Below, one piece after another: positions 16,867-24,883 of a stretch of DNA of 64,000 bases. Position numbers and translations under genes: made by a program. Each line of letters starts with the position of its first letter. Positions within the stretch are counted from its first letter, which is position 1. A model generated the notes under the pieces. It was not told the origin of the DNA and did not search any database. It saw only the letters and a program-made list of their open reading frames with translations. Source of the stretch: PRDV01 sp963710865 (lineage in GTDB: Bacteria; Babelota; Babeliae; Babelales; Babelaceae); assembly GCA_963710865.1 (NCBI GenBank), contig CAVQBR010000002.1, forward strand, positions 372,001 through 436,000, given 5' to 3'.

Positions 16867-18576
16867 CTAAAGCTTATTCAACTCAGCAGCCTTTGCAAGT
16901 AAGGTATCTAAGGAAATTCCTAATTCCTGCTTTCCATCTGCATACCTCAGACTCACGAGAGATTTTTCAGCCTCTTTTGCTCCAATCACGATCATCCACG
17001 GGACTTTTTCGTTCTGAGCAGTTTTTATCTTCGAAGAAATCTGATCAGATGTACGATCAAGTTCTACCCGGTAGCCATGCTGTTTTAATGTTGACTCTAT
17101 CTGACGCGCATAGTCCATCTGAGTATCGGTAATAGTTAATAGCTTCATCTGCACAGGAGCGAGCCACAAAGGCAAATGACCTTTGTAATGTTCTAGCAAG
17201 ATAGCAAAGAATCTTTCTAAGGAGCCATAAATGGCCTGGTGAATAATAACAGGTCGCTCACTGAAACCCAGAGGTGTCACATAACCTAAATCAAAATTCC
17301 CCGCCTGGAAAAAATCTACTTGAATTGTACCGCACTGCCATTCACGATTCATAGCATCTTTAATGACTATTTCTATTTTTGGGCCATAAAAGGCACCCTC
17401 ACCTTCTTTCACTTTATAGGGATGGCCATAGGCACGTAAAGCATTATGGAGTGCTTGAGTTGCTGTATTCCAAACCTCATCACTGCCCATTGCATTCTCC
17501 GGCTTTGTTGACAATGCCAATGTGATATCTTTAAAGTCACATTTTTTCAGAACCCTGAATGAAATATCTAAGATGGTACGAATCTGTTCCTCTATCTGCT
17601 CGAGGGTACAGTAAATATGAGCATCATCTTGCGTAAATGCTCGTACGCGTAATAAGCCATGCAATACCCCAGAAAGTTCATGTCGGTGCACATGCCCAAA
17701 TTCAGCTAATTTAAGAGGCAATTCCCGATATGATCGAGGCCGATTATTATAAATGAGTATAGATCCGGGACAATTCATAGGCTTTATCGCATAGCTCTGT
17801 TCATCCACACAGGTAAAGTACATATTATCTTTGTAATGTGCATAGTGGCCAGATCTCCTCCATAATTCATCACTTAAAAGTGTAGGAGTTGATACTTCTT
17901 CATACCCATATTCCTTATGCAAGAGACGCATATAAGCAACAAGCACATTAAGCACTCGCTTACCCTTGGGATGAAAGAATGGAAACCCTACCGCCTCTTC
18001 CTGGAATGAAAAGTAGTCAAGCTGTTTACCCAGCCTACGATGATCGTACATTTGCACTTCTTCACGGTGCCTCTCAAACTCATCGAGCTCTTTCTGGCTA
18101 AAAAAAGCGGTACCATGAATCCGCTGCAATGCTTGATTAGACCTCTCTGCACGCCAATAGGAACCTGAAAGACCAAGGAGCTTAAAGTATTTGATATCTC
18201 CCGTCGATGCAACGTGGCCCCCACGGCAGAGATCATAAAAGTCGCCCTGCACCGACAATCCAACTGTTTCTCCGGGTATCTGGTCGATCAGTTCAAGCTT
18301 GAAAGGATTATCTTTATAGAGTTCTCGCGCTTCTTCTTTAGATATCTCTTTATGCTCAATAGCGAGATTTTTCTCCGAGAGTTCATGCATTCGTTGTTCA
18401 ATTGCAGCAAGATCTTCTTCTTTTAAATTCTTTACCGGTAAGAAATCATAAAAGAAGCCTTCTTCGGTTGCCGGTCCAATCGTTAGTTTACTACCAGGAT
18501 GCAATTCTACAAGCGCATGAGCAAGAAGATGGGCTGCTGAATGACGTAGCACCTTAAGATTATTTTGTTCGTTCAT
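16867..18576 (-). CDS. thrS: Threonyl-tRNA synthetase lacking the N-terminal TGS domain
   Basis: 569 residues; AAAAGGAAA lies before the ATG. The enzyme charges tRNA-Thr. It starts directly at the editing domain (HSAAHLLAHA with its HxxxH, later LCRGGH), so the roughly 60-residue TGS domain found in E. coli ThrS is absent. The class II core follows: motif 2 around HRHELSGVLHGLLRVRAFTQ, the Zn ligand Cys in KPMNCPGS, and motif 3 around AIYGSLERFFAILLEHYKG. A C-terminal anticodon-binding domain of about 100 residues ends AKAAELNKL. The upstream promoter and ribosome site fix the start, so the missing domain is not an annotation artefact. Confidence 0.96.
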   Translation of the reverse strand: MNEQNNLKVLRHSAAHLLAHALVELHPGSKLTIGPATEEGFFYDFLPVKNLKEEDLAAIEQRMHELSEKNLAIEHKEISKEEARELYKDNPFKLELIDQIPGETVGLSVQGDFYDLCRGGHVASTGDIKYFKLLGLSGSYWRAERSNQALQRIHGTAFFSQKELDEFERHREEVQMYDHRRLGKQLDYFSFQEEAVGFPFFHPKGKRVLNVLVAYMRLLHKEYGYEEVSTPTLLSDELWRRSGHYAHYKDNMYFTCVDEQSYAIKPMNCPGSILIYNNRPRSYRELPLKLAEFGHVHRHELSGVLHGLLRVRAFTQDDAHIYCTLEQIEEQIRTILDISFRVLKKCDFKDITLALSTKPENAMGSDEVWNTATQALHNALRAYGHPYKVKEGEGAFYGPKIEIVIKDAMNREWQCGTIQVDFFQAGNFDLGYVTPLGFSERPVIIHQAIYGSLERFFAILLEHYKGHLPLWLAPVQMKLLTITDTQMDYARQIESTLKQHGYRVELDRTSDQISSKIKTAQNEKVPWMIVIGAKEAEKSLVSLRYADGKQELGISLDTLLAKAAELNKL

Positions 18577-18603
18577 AGTAAATTTCCTTTTTGTATATAT
18601 ATG

Positions 18604-18632
18604 AGTATACCAGAGGACTCTATCTGTATCAA
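18604..18632 (-). promoter_or_regulatory. Promoter of thrS
   Basis: Minus strand: TTGATA (18627-18632), 17 bases, TATACT (18604-18609), 28 bases before the ATG at 18576. The short leader leaves no room for a T-box. Confidence 0.6.
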
Positions 18633-18645
18633 CGCAAGGAATTGT

Positions 18646-18682
18646 CGAGGCTTTTGCAGCCTACCAAAAACAAGCCTATACT
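18646..18682 (+). promoter_or_regulatory. Promoter with CGAGGCTTTTGC box, copy 1
   Basis: TTGCAG (18654-18659), 17 bases, TATACT (18677-18682). The -35 is embedded in CGAGGCTTTTGC (18646-18657), the same 12 bases that precede the paralogue at 22135 (22068-22079). Confidence 0.55.
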
Positions 18683-18719
18683 TATTTAAAAATTGGTTAC
18701 AACCCCAAAAGGAAAACAT

Positions 18720-19577
18720 ATGAAAAAACTTCTCCTCTTCCTAATAATCTCAGTCGGAACCATTTCACCACTCAAGGCTGAACTAAGCACGAGCACCAAA
18801 GCGGCGCTTGCCCTTGGAGCAGCAGGCATTACAACCGCTGCCATTTATGCATGGAATCAATTTAAAGAACCCGCAACATTCGAACAAATACTAGCACAAG
18901 GAGAAACAATACTTTCTAAAGGCGCACAATACGAATCGATCATCTCCTTATTAATGAACACTATCGATATTAACACTATCCATCATTCTCCAAGAACATT
19001 TTCTAAAGAGACGCTAGCTGCTGCTGAAACCTTAAATCTGCAAGAGATACTGGCTCTAAAGAGAGAGGCGCAAGCCCACTTAGATATCCTTCTTAGCAAA
19101 ACTGATCAAAGCTCAAAATTGATTCCAATCCCCTTGGCCAAGCAGTTTAAACAAATGGGAGATCTTTGCGATAAGCTCAGTTTACTACTTGACCTAGCAT
19201 TAATTGCTGAGTGCAAAAAGACCCTTGACCAGGATGAATTCTTTCAACCGGCGATTTCGTTGCTGCAAAAACATTCGATTCATTCGCCATCAGATGTTTC
19301 AGAAAATGCTTTGTCAGATTTTTACGAATACACCTCTACGCTCAAAAATATATCGCAACATCTTAAGCTCTGGCAATCTCAACTTGCAAGACTTAATGAA
19401 CGACTTAATAAAAGACTTTATCCTTTGGGGCCCTGCGTTTTAGATACTCGTAAACTTATCTGGAGTTTTATCCAGAACACCATGATTACACAACGAGAAT
19501 GGATGCGAACCATGTTGCCGCAGCTTAAGGTGATTGCACAGGTCTACGAAGCACATGAAGGCTATTTTTTAAACTGA
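18720..19577 (+). CDS. Exported helical protein, member 1 of a tandem family
   Basis: 285 residues. The ATG at 18720 follows AAAAGGAAA; an upstream in-frame start at 18693 has none. Signal peptide MKKLLLFLIISVGTISPLKA, then a second hydrophobic stretch (KAALALGAAGITTAAIYAW) at about 25-45 that may be a membrane anchor. The body holds about two copies of a helical module of roughly 110 residues, starting EQILAQGETILSKGAQYESI and containing ETLAAAETLNLQE. The same start occurs in the next gene (TNEQILAQGETTLAQF). No known domain. It lies 32 bases before the larger paralogue and shares its promoter. It ends without a coiled coil. Confidence 0.8.
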   Translation: MKKLLLFLIISVGTISPLKAELSTSTKAALALGAAGITTAAIYAWNQFKEPATFEQILAQGETILSKGAQYESIISLLMNTIDINTIHHSPRTFSKETLAAAETLNLQEILALKREAQAHLDILLSKTDQSSKLIPIPLAKQFKQMGDLCDKLSLLLDLALIAECKKTLDQDEFFQPAISLLQKHSIHSPSDVSENALSDFYEYTSTLKNISQHLKLWQSQLARLNERLNKRLYPLGPCVLDTRKLIWSFIQNTMITQREWMRTMLPQLKVIAQVYEAHEGYFLN

Positions 19578-19609
19578 ATTATTCAATATCGAACAAAATA
19601 GGAACTGAT

Positions 19610-21712
19610 ATGAAAAGAAGTCTCGCACTGTTAAGCATCCTTGTAGGAGCACAGATTACAACAATCAAGGCTGAACTAAGCACGGGCACCAAAGTAGCGC
19701 TCGCTGCTGGCGCAGTCGGCATTGCAACCGCTGCTCTATATGCATGGAATCGTCCAAAACAGATAACCAATGAACAGATACTCGCTCAGGGAGAAACAAC
19801 TCTTGCTCAATTTACCTCATTCAGAGAGGTAATTTCATTGCTTCAGGGAGACATCAATAATTCGCTTACAGCGATTTCAAACGAGACGTTAACTGCAACT
19901 AAGAGCATCTCTTCGCAAAGCATATCTTGCCTTCTAAGTGAATTGCAAAGTCAATCCACACTCCTTGCTGAGCGAATACTCTCTTTGAAGTCAAACACCG
20001 ATTCAAGTTCAGTGGATATTTCAAATGCCATGAAGAAGCAAAAAGCACAGATGGAAGCATTTAGAAGTGAACTTTCTTTGGTTGCCGAGTTAAAAACACT
20101 TGCCGACGGAGAAAAGTTGCTCGCTCAATGTACCTACTATCAACAGATCAGTTCTTGGCTACAGAGAGACATCAGCCTTTCACCTGAAGCTATCTCTAAA
20201 GAAACACTACTCGCCATTAAAGATTTTTGTGCTGACAAAATATACAACATCATTCCTCAACTAGAGGCACAATCTAAGCTACTTGACAATCGAATGCTCA
20301 CCCTGACAGGCAAAACACTTTTTCCAGAACAGATTGCAAGCTCTATGAAGCAACAAAAGGAACTCATAGAAGCCCAAATAACTGAGCTCAATGCCTTGAC
20401 CTGGCTATCCTCACTTATCAAAGGAGAAATAATCCTTAATGAATGTTCTGTCTATGAAGAAGTACTTGCATTGTTCCATCGAGACACGAATGCTCTTAAA
20501 GCCATTTCTAAAGAGACACTTCTCGCTGCAAACAACCTCTCCTCTGACACAATAAGGTGCCGCATATCTTCCTTGGAATCGCATTCTGAAGTCCTTAGCC
20601 AGGACATACTCAAAATGAACAGCAAAAGTACGCTCTTCAAATTAATCTTGAACAGCAAGATACGGCAACAGGAAACAATCAAAGGTCTTATACCTCATTT
20701 ACTCTCGATTCTTGATTTGGTACTTATTTCTCAGGGCGAACAAATTCTTGCACACTGTTCATCCTACCAACAAATAATCACAGTAGTCCAGACTTACCCC
20801 ATTGACTCAGCTGAACGCACCCCTGAAAGAATTCTAGCAACTCTTTGCGACCATTCCTCTACGCTAGCAAACATATCTCAAACTATTGGATCTTGGAAAA
20901 GTCACCTCGCCACGCTTACCCAAAAGATCAATTCATATGCAGGCAAAAGTGATCCTATCACTACCCTCATTTCGATGGCAATGGAAGCTCAGCAAAAACT
21001 GATCGAAGCGTTTTCTACTGACCTTATCGTAATTGACCAATTACTCAGTTTTCATAAGGCTTATTTTAATTTAAGCTCATTTAAGATCAGACTTCAGGCC
21101 ACCTATAAAAAAGAGCTGACCGCACTAGATACGCACAGATCAAAAAACATCATTGAAGAAGCTATCCTCGAAAAGGGTGGAAATAGCACCTATCCTTTCA
21201 TCGGCTACGAAGAAAACCTCACAAAAGCTATTCAGCGCTTTTACAGTGACATCAACTCTATTTCGCACTTGTATCCCGACTTAGCTAAAAAATGCAATAA
21301 ACTCCTCTCCAAACTTCACCACATCAGAACTGCAGTATCAAACAGCCCTAGCTATTCAAACGAGAATTTGAGAAATACGCTTGAAAATCATAAAAAAGAA
21401 CAAGAAAAACGTGATCAAGAAACCAAAGATCAGATTACTCGCTTACAAAAGCAACTTGAAGAATATACAAAAGAACAAAAAAAACGTGATCAAGAAACCA
21501 ATGATCAGATTACTCGCTCACACAAGCAACTTGAAGAATATACAAAAGAACAAAAAAAACGTGATCAGGAAAACAAAGACCAGGTTGCTCGTTTGGAAAC
21601 TCAACAGTACGAGCTACAGCGAAAAGCAACAGCTCAAGCTTCTTCCCTTGAAGAATTAAACCGCCAGCTGCGGTATCTTACACCGGCAATCACCTACACT
21701 CCCTACCGGTAG
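19610..21712 (+). CDS. Exported modular helical protein with C-terminal coiled-coil repeats, member 2
   Basis: 700 residues. The N-terminus mirrors member 1: signal peptide (ending IKAELSTG), then VALAAGAVGIATAALYAW. Four to five modules of roughly 100-110 residues follow, recognisable from (G)E..LAQ.(S/T).(Y/F)..(I/V)(I/L)S and AISKETLLA (for example GEKLLAQCTYYQQISSWLQR, GEIILNECSVYEEVLALFHR, GEQILAHCSSYQQIITVVQT). From about residue 590 a Lys/Glu/Gln coiled coil contains three 25-residue repeats (KEQEKRDQETKDQITRLQKQ...). Function is unknown. The architecture suggests a long, surface- or membrane-attached rod. Confidence 0.82.
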   Translation: MKRSLALLSILVGAQITTIKAELSTGTKVALAAGAVGIATAALYAWNRPKQITNEQILAQGETTLAQFTSFREVISLLQGDINNSLTAISNETLTATKSISSQSISCLLSELQSQSTLLAERILSLKSNTDSSSVDISNAMKKQKAQMEAFRSELSLVAELKTLADGEKLLAQCTYYQQISSWLQRDISLSPEAISKETLLAIKDFCADKIYNIIPQLEAQSKLLDNRMLTLTGKTLFPEQIASSMKQQKELIEAQITELNALTWLSSLIKGEIILNECSVYEEVLALFHRDTNALKAISKETLLAANNLSSDTIRCRISSLESHSEVLSQDILKMNSKSTLFKLILNSKIRQQETIKGLIPHLLSILDLVLISQGEQILAHCSSYQQIITVVQTYPIDSAERTPERILATLCDHSSTLANISQTIGSWKSHLATLTQKINSYAGKSDPITTLISMAMEAQQKLIEAFSTDLIVIDQLLSFHKAYFNLSSFKIRLQATYKKELTALDTHRSKNIIEEAILEKGGNSTYPFIGYEENLTKAIQRFYSDINSISHLYPDLAKKCNKLLSKLHHIRTAVSNSPSYSNENLRNTLENHKKEQEKRDQETKDQITRLQKQLEEYTKEQKKRDQETNDQITRSHKQLEEYTKEQKKRDQENKDQVARLETQQYELQRKATAQASSLEELNRQLRYLTPAITYTPYR
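21395..21619 (+). repeat. 75-bp tandem repeat, three units, inside the coiled coil
   Basis: Units start at 21395, 21470 and 21545. Units 1 and 2 differ at few bases; the third diverges after about 45 bases. Each encodes 25 residues starting KEQ(E/K)KRDQE. The unit is a multiple of three, so its number can change without breaking the frame. Confidence 0.8.
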
Positions 21713-21740
21713 AGCCTACTGCAGGACGAGATAGTCGAAC

Positions 21741-21768
21741 CCTCAGGTTTTCTTGTGAAAACTTGAGG
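21741..21768 (+). terminator. Terminator after the coiled-coil gene
   Basis: CCTCAGGTTTTC (21741-21752) pairs with GAAAACTTGAGG (21757-21768), with one G-U pair and a TTGT loop, 28 bases after the stop. Confidence 0.6.
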
Positions 21769-21782
21769 GCATGTTTCCATAG

Positions 21783-21998
21783 ATGCAATTGATCACCGCA
21801 ATCATCTACTTCGTTTCTTTTCTCGCCTTCATATTACACTCCAGCCAAGCTTATGCAGACGAGAGCACCCCATGTGGACTAATGGGGAGGATTAAGTGCT
21901 TTCGCGCACACCTAGAAGGATGGGATCAGTCAAAATCTGATGTAATTCTTACAAAATTCTCAGCTGATCTGAGACGCTGGTTCGCTTTCAAGGCGTAG
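21783..21998 (+). CDS. Possible small secreted protein
   Basis: 71 residues, beginning with a plausible signal peptide (MQLITAIIYFVSFLAFILHS, then SQAYADES) and two Cys near residue 31-39. There is no good ribosome site; the nearest purine run (GAGGG) is 13 bases away and lies within the upstream hairpin. It might be a young or decaying gene. No domain recognised. Confidence 0.35.
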   Translation: MQLITAIIYFVSFLAFILHSSQAYADESTPCGLMGRIKCFRAHLEGWDQSKSDVILTKFSADLRRWFAFKA

Positions 21999-22067
21999 AC
22001 AAGCTCTAGGGTCAATCAAAGAAACCTCAATTACTAAGGCCTGAACGTTCATATTCCAACTCTTATC

Positions 22068-22103
22068 CGAGGCTTTTGCCGAAAATAATAAACAACATAT
22101 ACT
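22068..22103 (+). promoter_or_regulatory. Promoter with CGAGGCTTTTGC box, copy 2
   Basis: CGAGGCTTTTGC (22068-22079) overlaps TTGCCG (22076-22081); after 16 bases comes TATACT (22098-22103). The 12-base box is identical to that upstream of the paralogue at 18720. Confidence 0.55.
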
Positions 22104-22134
22104 ACATTACAATCGCATATAGAAAGGAAAAATT

Positions 22135-23820
22135 ATGAAACTACTTTTTGCGCTCAGCCTTTTGAGCACGAGCTTTTCACTTCTCTGCTTACAACCTAGT
22201 AGCTATCCTTTAGAATTCACTGAATTTTCAACAAACAATCAACTGCTCTCCAAGGGTCGTCAACTAATTGCTCAAACGCGTGTGCTTAAACAGGCACTCT
22301 CTCTAGTTCGTTCTCACAAGATTACGTCAGCTGAGGGCCTCTGTGAAGATTCTTTACTTCTGTTTACAGATTGTTTTTTTGAAGACCTACAATCTCTTGT
22401 CTCGCAGCTCAGCGAGCACTCTCTTATGCTTACGAATCGGCAAGAAAACGATAGCGAAACCAGAAGATTTTTCGAAGCTCAACAAATGCACATACAAACG
22501 CTCCTTAGGGATCTTACGCTCCTTAATCAGATAGATAGTAACTTGGCTAACTACAAGACCCTATTTAGTATTAAACAAGACCTTGAGCATAGGTATGCCA
22601 AGGAACTTGCCTATAAAAACCATCCTTATTTTAAAAAGCTCATCCTCGAGAAGTTTTGCGATGTGTACGAAGATAAAGTTAAACAAGACCTTGAATCACT
22701 AACTACCGCCATCGCATCAAATCCAGATTATTATACCCTCGTAAATGAGAGCAAAAAGGTACGCGACACATTACAAGAAATTCTGAAATCCTCAAGTACT
22801 CGATGGAACACTACGCTAGTCATCGCCGGACTTGCCGGGGTTACCGGTATTGCTTTGTATGGAATAATAAAAGCATATGGAATCTATGAGGCAGTAGAAG
22901 AATCTAGATCAATTAACGAAGCACTATCCAGAGGAGAAGAGATCAAGCTTACCTATGAAAGCTATGATAATCTGAGACATTTGCTTCTGCGACATTCGAT
23001 TTCTTCATCAAATTCACCTTCATCAGAAGCCTTGCGTGATCTTTCAACGGAAGGGATGATGATAACTATCCCAGGTTTTGTTAACCTCTTGAGAAATCAT
23101 TCTGAAAGTTTGAGCCAACACATTAGTTCATTAGCAAAAAAATCTGATTCAGAAGCACAACGCCTTTCTGAAAAACTAGAAGCTCAGCTCAAAATCATAA
23201 CTAACTACCTCACACAATTAGAACTGCTTCCTAAACTCTATTACACCTATCAAAACTATTTTAATCTCCGCTACCAGTATGGTAAAGAACGCGAGGTGTG
23301 GGATACTATTCGAACTGAGTCCTTACGAGATCAAGCATTTCGTAACTGCATAGTCGTCACGGCAAAAAACAGGTACAGGCACTATCCACTCTTTCAGTAT
23401 TCATGCAGCATTAAAAGTGAGATAGACGCATTGACACAAGAGATGAATACAACAAGATATGATTTAAGAAGCTGCTATAAGGAATTATACGAGCAACTTA
23501 CCTTCATTTCTCATATCCTAGAACAGTATCCTGAACTCGCCGAAGAAAAAAGGAAGCTAAAGAAAGATCTCGAACGATTTCGTACGCTAACCACTACATT
23601 AGCAGCCAAACGAAGAAAACTTAACAGGTTACAAGGAGACCTTTCTCTCAGATTGGAGAAAAAATCTCCTATTACTAGTCTTCGAGATACCACAAAGGAA
23701 ATCGAAAAAATACAAAGGAAAATACACAAAACAAACGATTACATTGCACGCCTTGAGCAAGGCTTACGCGAACTTCATACCGCCGATCAAGTAGCTGTTA
23801 AATGTAAAGTTTCCTGTTAA
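22135..23820 (+). CDS. Exported helical/coiled-coil protein with central membrane segment, member 3
   Basis: 561 residues; GAAAGGAAA before the ATG. Signal peptide MKLLFALSLLSTSFSLLC. A first helical module covers about 25-200. A hydrophobic stretch (LVIAGLAGVTGIALYGIIKA) at about 230 resembles that near the N-terminus of members 1 and 2. A second module with the family pattern follows (SRGEEIKLTYESYDNLRHLL, EALRDLSTEGM, NYFNLRYQYGKER). The last 120 residues are coiled coil (LKKDLERFRTLTTTLAAKRR). The order module, anchor, module differs from its neighbours, suggesting fusion of two family units. It ends exactly against the convergent GNAT gene with no gap. Confidence 0.8.
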   Translation: MKLLFALSLLSTSFSLLCLQPSSYPLEFTEFSTNNQLLSKGRQLIAQTRVLKQALSLVRSHKITSAEGLCEDSLLLFTDCFFEDLQSLVSQLSEHSLMLTNRQENDSETRRFFEAQQMHIQTLLRDLTLLNQIDSNLANYKTLFSIKQDLEHRYAKELAYKNHPYFKKLILEKFCDVYEDKVKQDLESLTTAIASNPDYYTLVNESKKVRDTLQEILKSSSTRWNTTLVIAGLAGVTGIALYGIIKAYGIYEAVEESRSINEALSRGEEIKLTYESYDNLRHLLLRHSISSSNSPSSEALRDLSTEGMMITIPGFVNLLRNHSESLSQHISSLAKKSDSEAQRLSEKLEAQLKIITNYLTQLELLPKLYYTYQNYFNLRYQYGKEREVWDTIRTESLRDQAFRNCIVVTAKNRYRHYPLFQYSCSIKSEIDALTQEMNTTRYDLRSCYKELYEQLTFISHILEQYPELAEEKRKLKKDLERFRTLTTTLAAKRRKLNRLQGDLSLRLEKKSPITSLRDTTKEIEKIQRKIHKTNDYIARLEQGLRELHTADQVAVKCKVSC

Positions 23821-24411
23821 TCACCATGATACTTCAAGCTCTGGCAGGCCTAATTGATCATAGCGCACGTAGATCTTGGTAGTTCTTAGAGTGCCCTGAG
23901 GAGTGCGGGCATCACGATGAAAAGTAGCCTCATGCACATAGCCAAGCTTCTTAGCTATGTTCGAGCTCCGTATATTCCTTTCGTCACAGCGAATTTCAAG
24001 GCGTACGGCTCGCAATTCTCGAAAGGCATACCGGGTTAATGCATTAACTGCTTCCGTGATAAATCCCTGCCCAGCAAAAGAGGCACGCACCCAATAACCA
24101 ATACGAAAACTCGGCACCTCCCACTGAGGGAAGTTAAATCCTGAAGCACCTATGAGCGTTGTACCCGTTCGATCAAACAAAAGAACCATAAGATTTTGGC
24201 GTAGGATCCATTCGGCCTGTGTCTGGCGCACAACTATCCGAGAATCTTCAAGGCTGGGCTGCGTCTGAGCCCATTCCATCCACTGATGAAGCATATCAAA
24301 TGATTCTATGACCGCCACATTAAGCTGAAAAGCATCAGCCATTTCTGGCGGCCGGATAATAAGGCGAGGTGTTATAATCGGTACTGGTAAATCGATAAGT
24401 AGTGGGTCCAT
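23821..24411 (-). CDS. GNAT N-acetyltransferase, RimJ/RimL type
   Basis: 196 residues; AAGGAGCTCT before the ATG. Acetyl-CoA-dependent N-acetyltransferase fold: ITPRLIIRPPEMADAFQL at the N-terminus, the strand IGYWVRASFAGQGFITEAVN with the pyrophosphate-binding Gln/Gly turn, then RLEIRCDERNIRSSNIAKKL and GYVHEATFHR. This is the pattern of ribosomal-protein Ala acetyltransferases and related small-molecule enzymes. No signal peptide. The acceptor cannot be assigned. Confidence 0.88.
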   Translation of the reverse strand: MDPLLIDLPVPIITPRLIIRPPEMADAFQLNVAVIESFDMLHQWMEWAQTQPSLEDSRIVVRQTQAEWILRQNLMVLLFDRTGTTLIGASGFNFPQWEVPSFRIGYWVRASFAGQGFITEAVNALTRYAFRELRAVRLEIRCDERNIRSSNIAKKLGYVHEATFHRDARTPQGTLRTTKIYVRYDQLGLPELEVSW

Positions 24412-24463
24412 AGAGCTCCTTATACTATGATTTCACTCTAGCATTACCATACGTTCTTAGCAA

Positions 24464-24883
24464 CTACCCAACATGCGTTGGCGCCTGCTTCAGCAAATCA
24501 GGAAGTTTCTTAAGCACTTCCTCAAAGGGATAGGCGGTGATATCATCATGATAGGTGGTATGGCTACCAAGGTGAACAAAATGGAATCTTCTCAACTATG
24601 TGCATATTTGAACAAAATCTCATCACATTTCACGGAAATTTGATAGTTTTTTAATCACTTTTCCGGCTTTATCCCATTAAGCAGCCTTACGAGGGGCAAA
24701 AAACTTCTCACAATTCGCTTGGCCCTCTAGACGCGGGTTATTAACTGATAGGCAATCGACTATCATTCGTCAGCTCATAGCACACTAGATCGTGCCGAAC
24801 CTAAGTTACCCAAAACATGGGATAGAGAAGCCCTATGACTGGACAACATCTCAATGAAACAACGCCAAATCAACAGAAGACTT
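24464..24883. other. Gene-poor stretch with two possible coding fragments
   Basis: On the minus strand, 24464-24595 reads without stops and looks coding (HFVHLGSHTTYHDDITAYPF, then EEVLKKLPDLL) but has no start. 24677-24766 encodes 29 residues ending RLEGQANCEKFFAPRKAA. Neither fragment could be identified. They may be tails of decayed genes. No RNA gene or complete protein gene seen. Confidence 0.3.
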
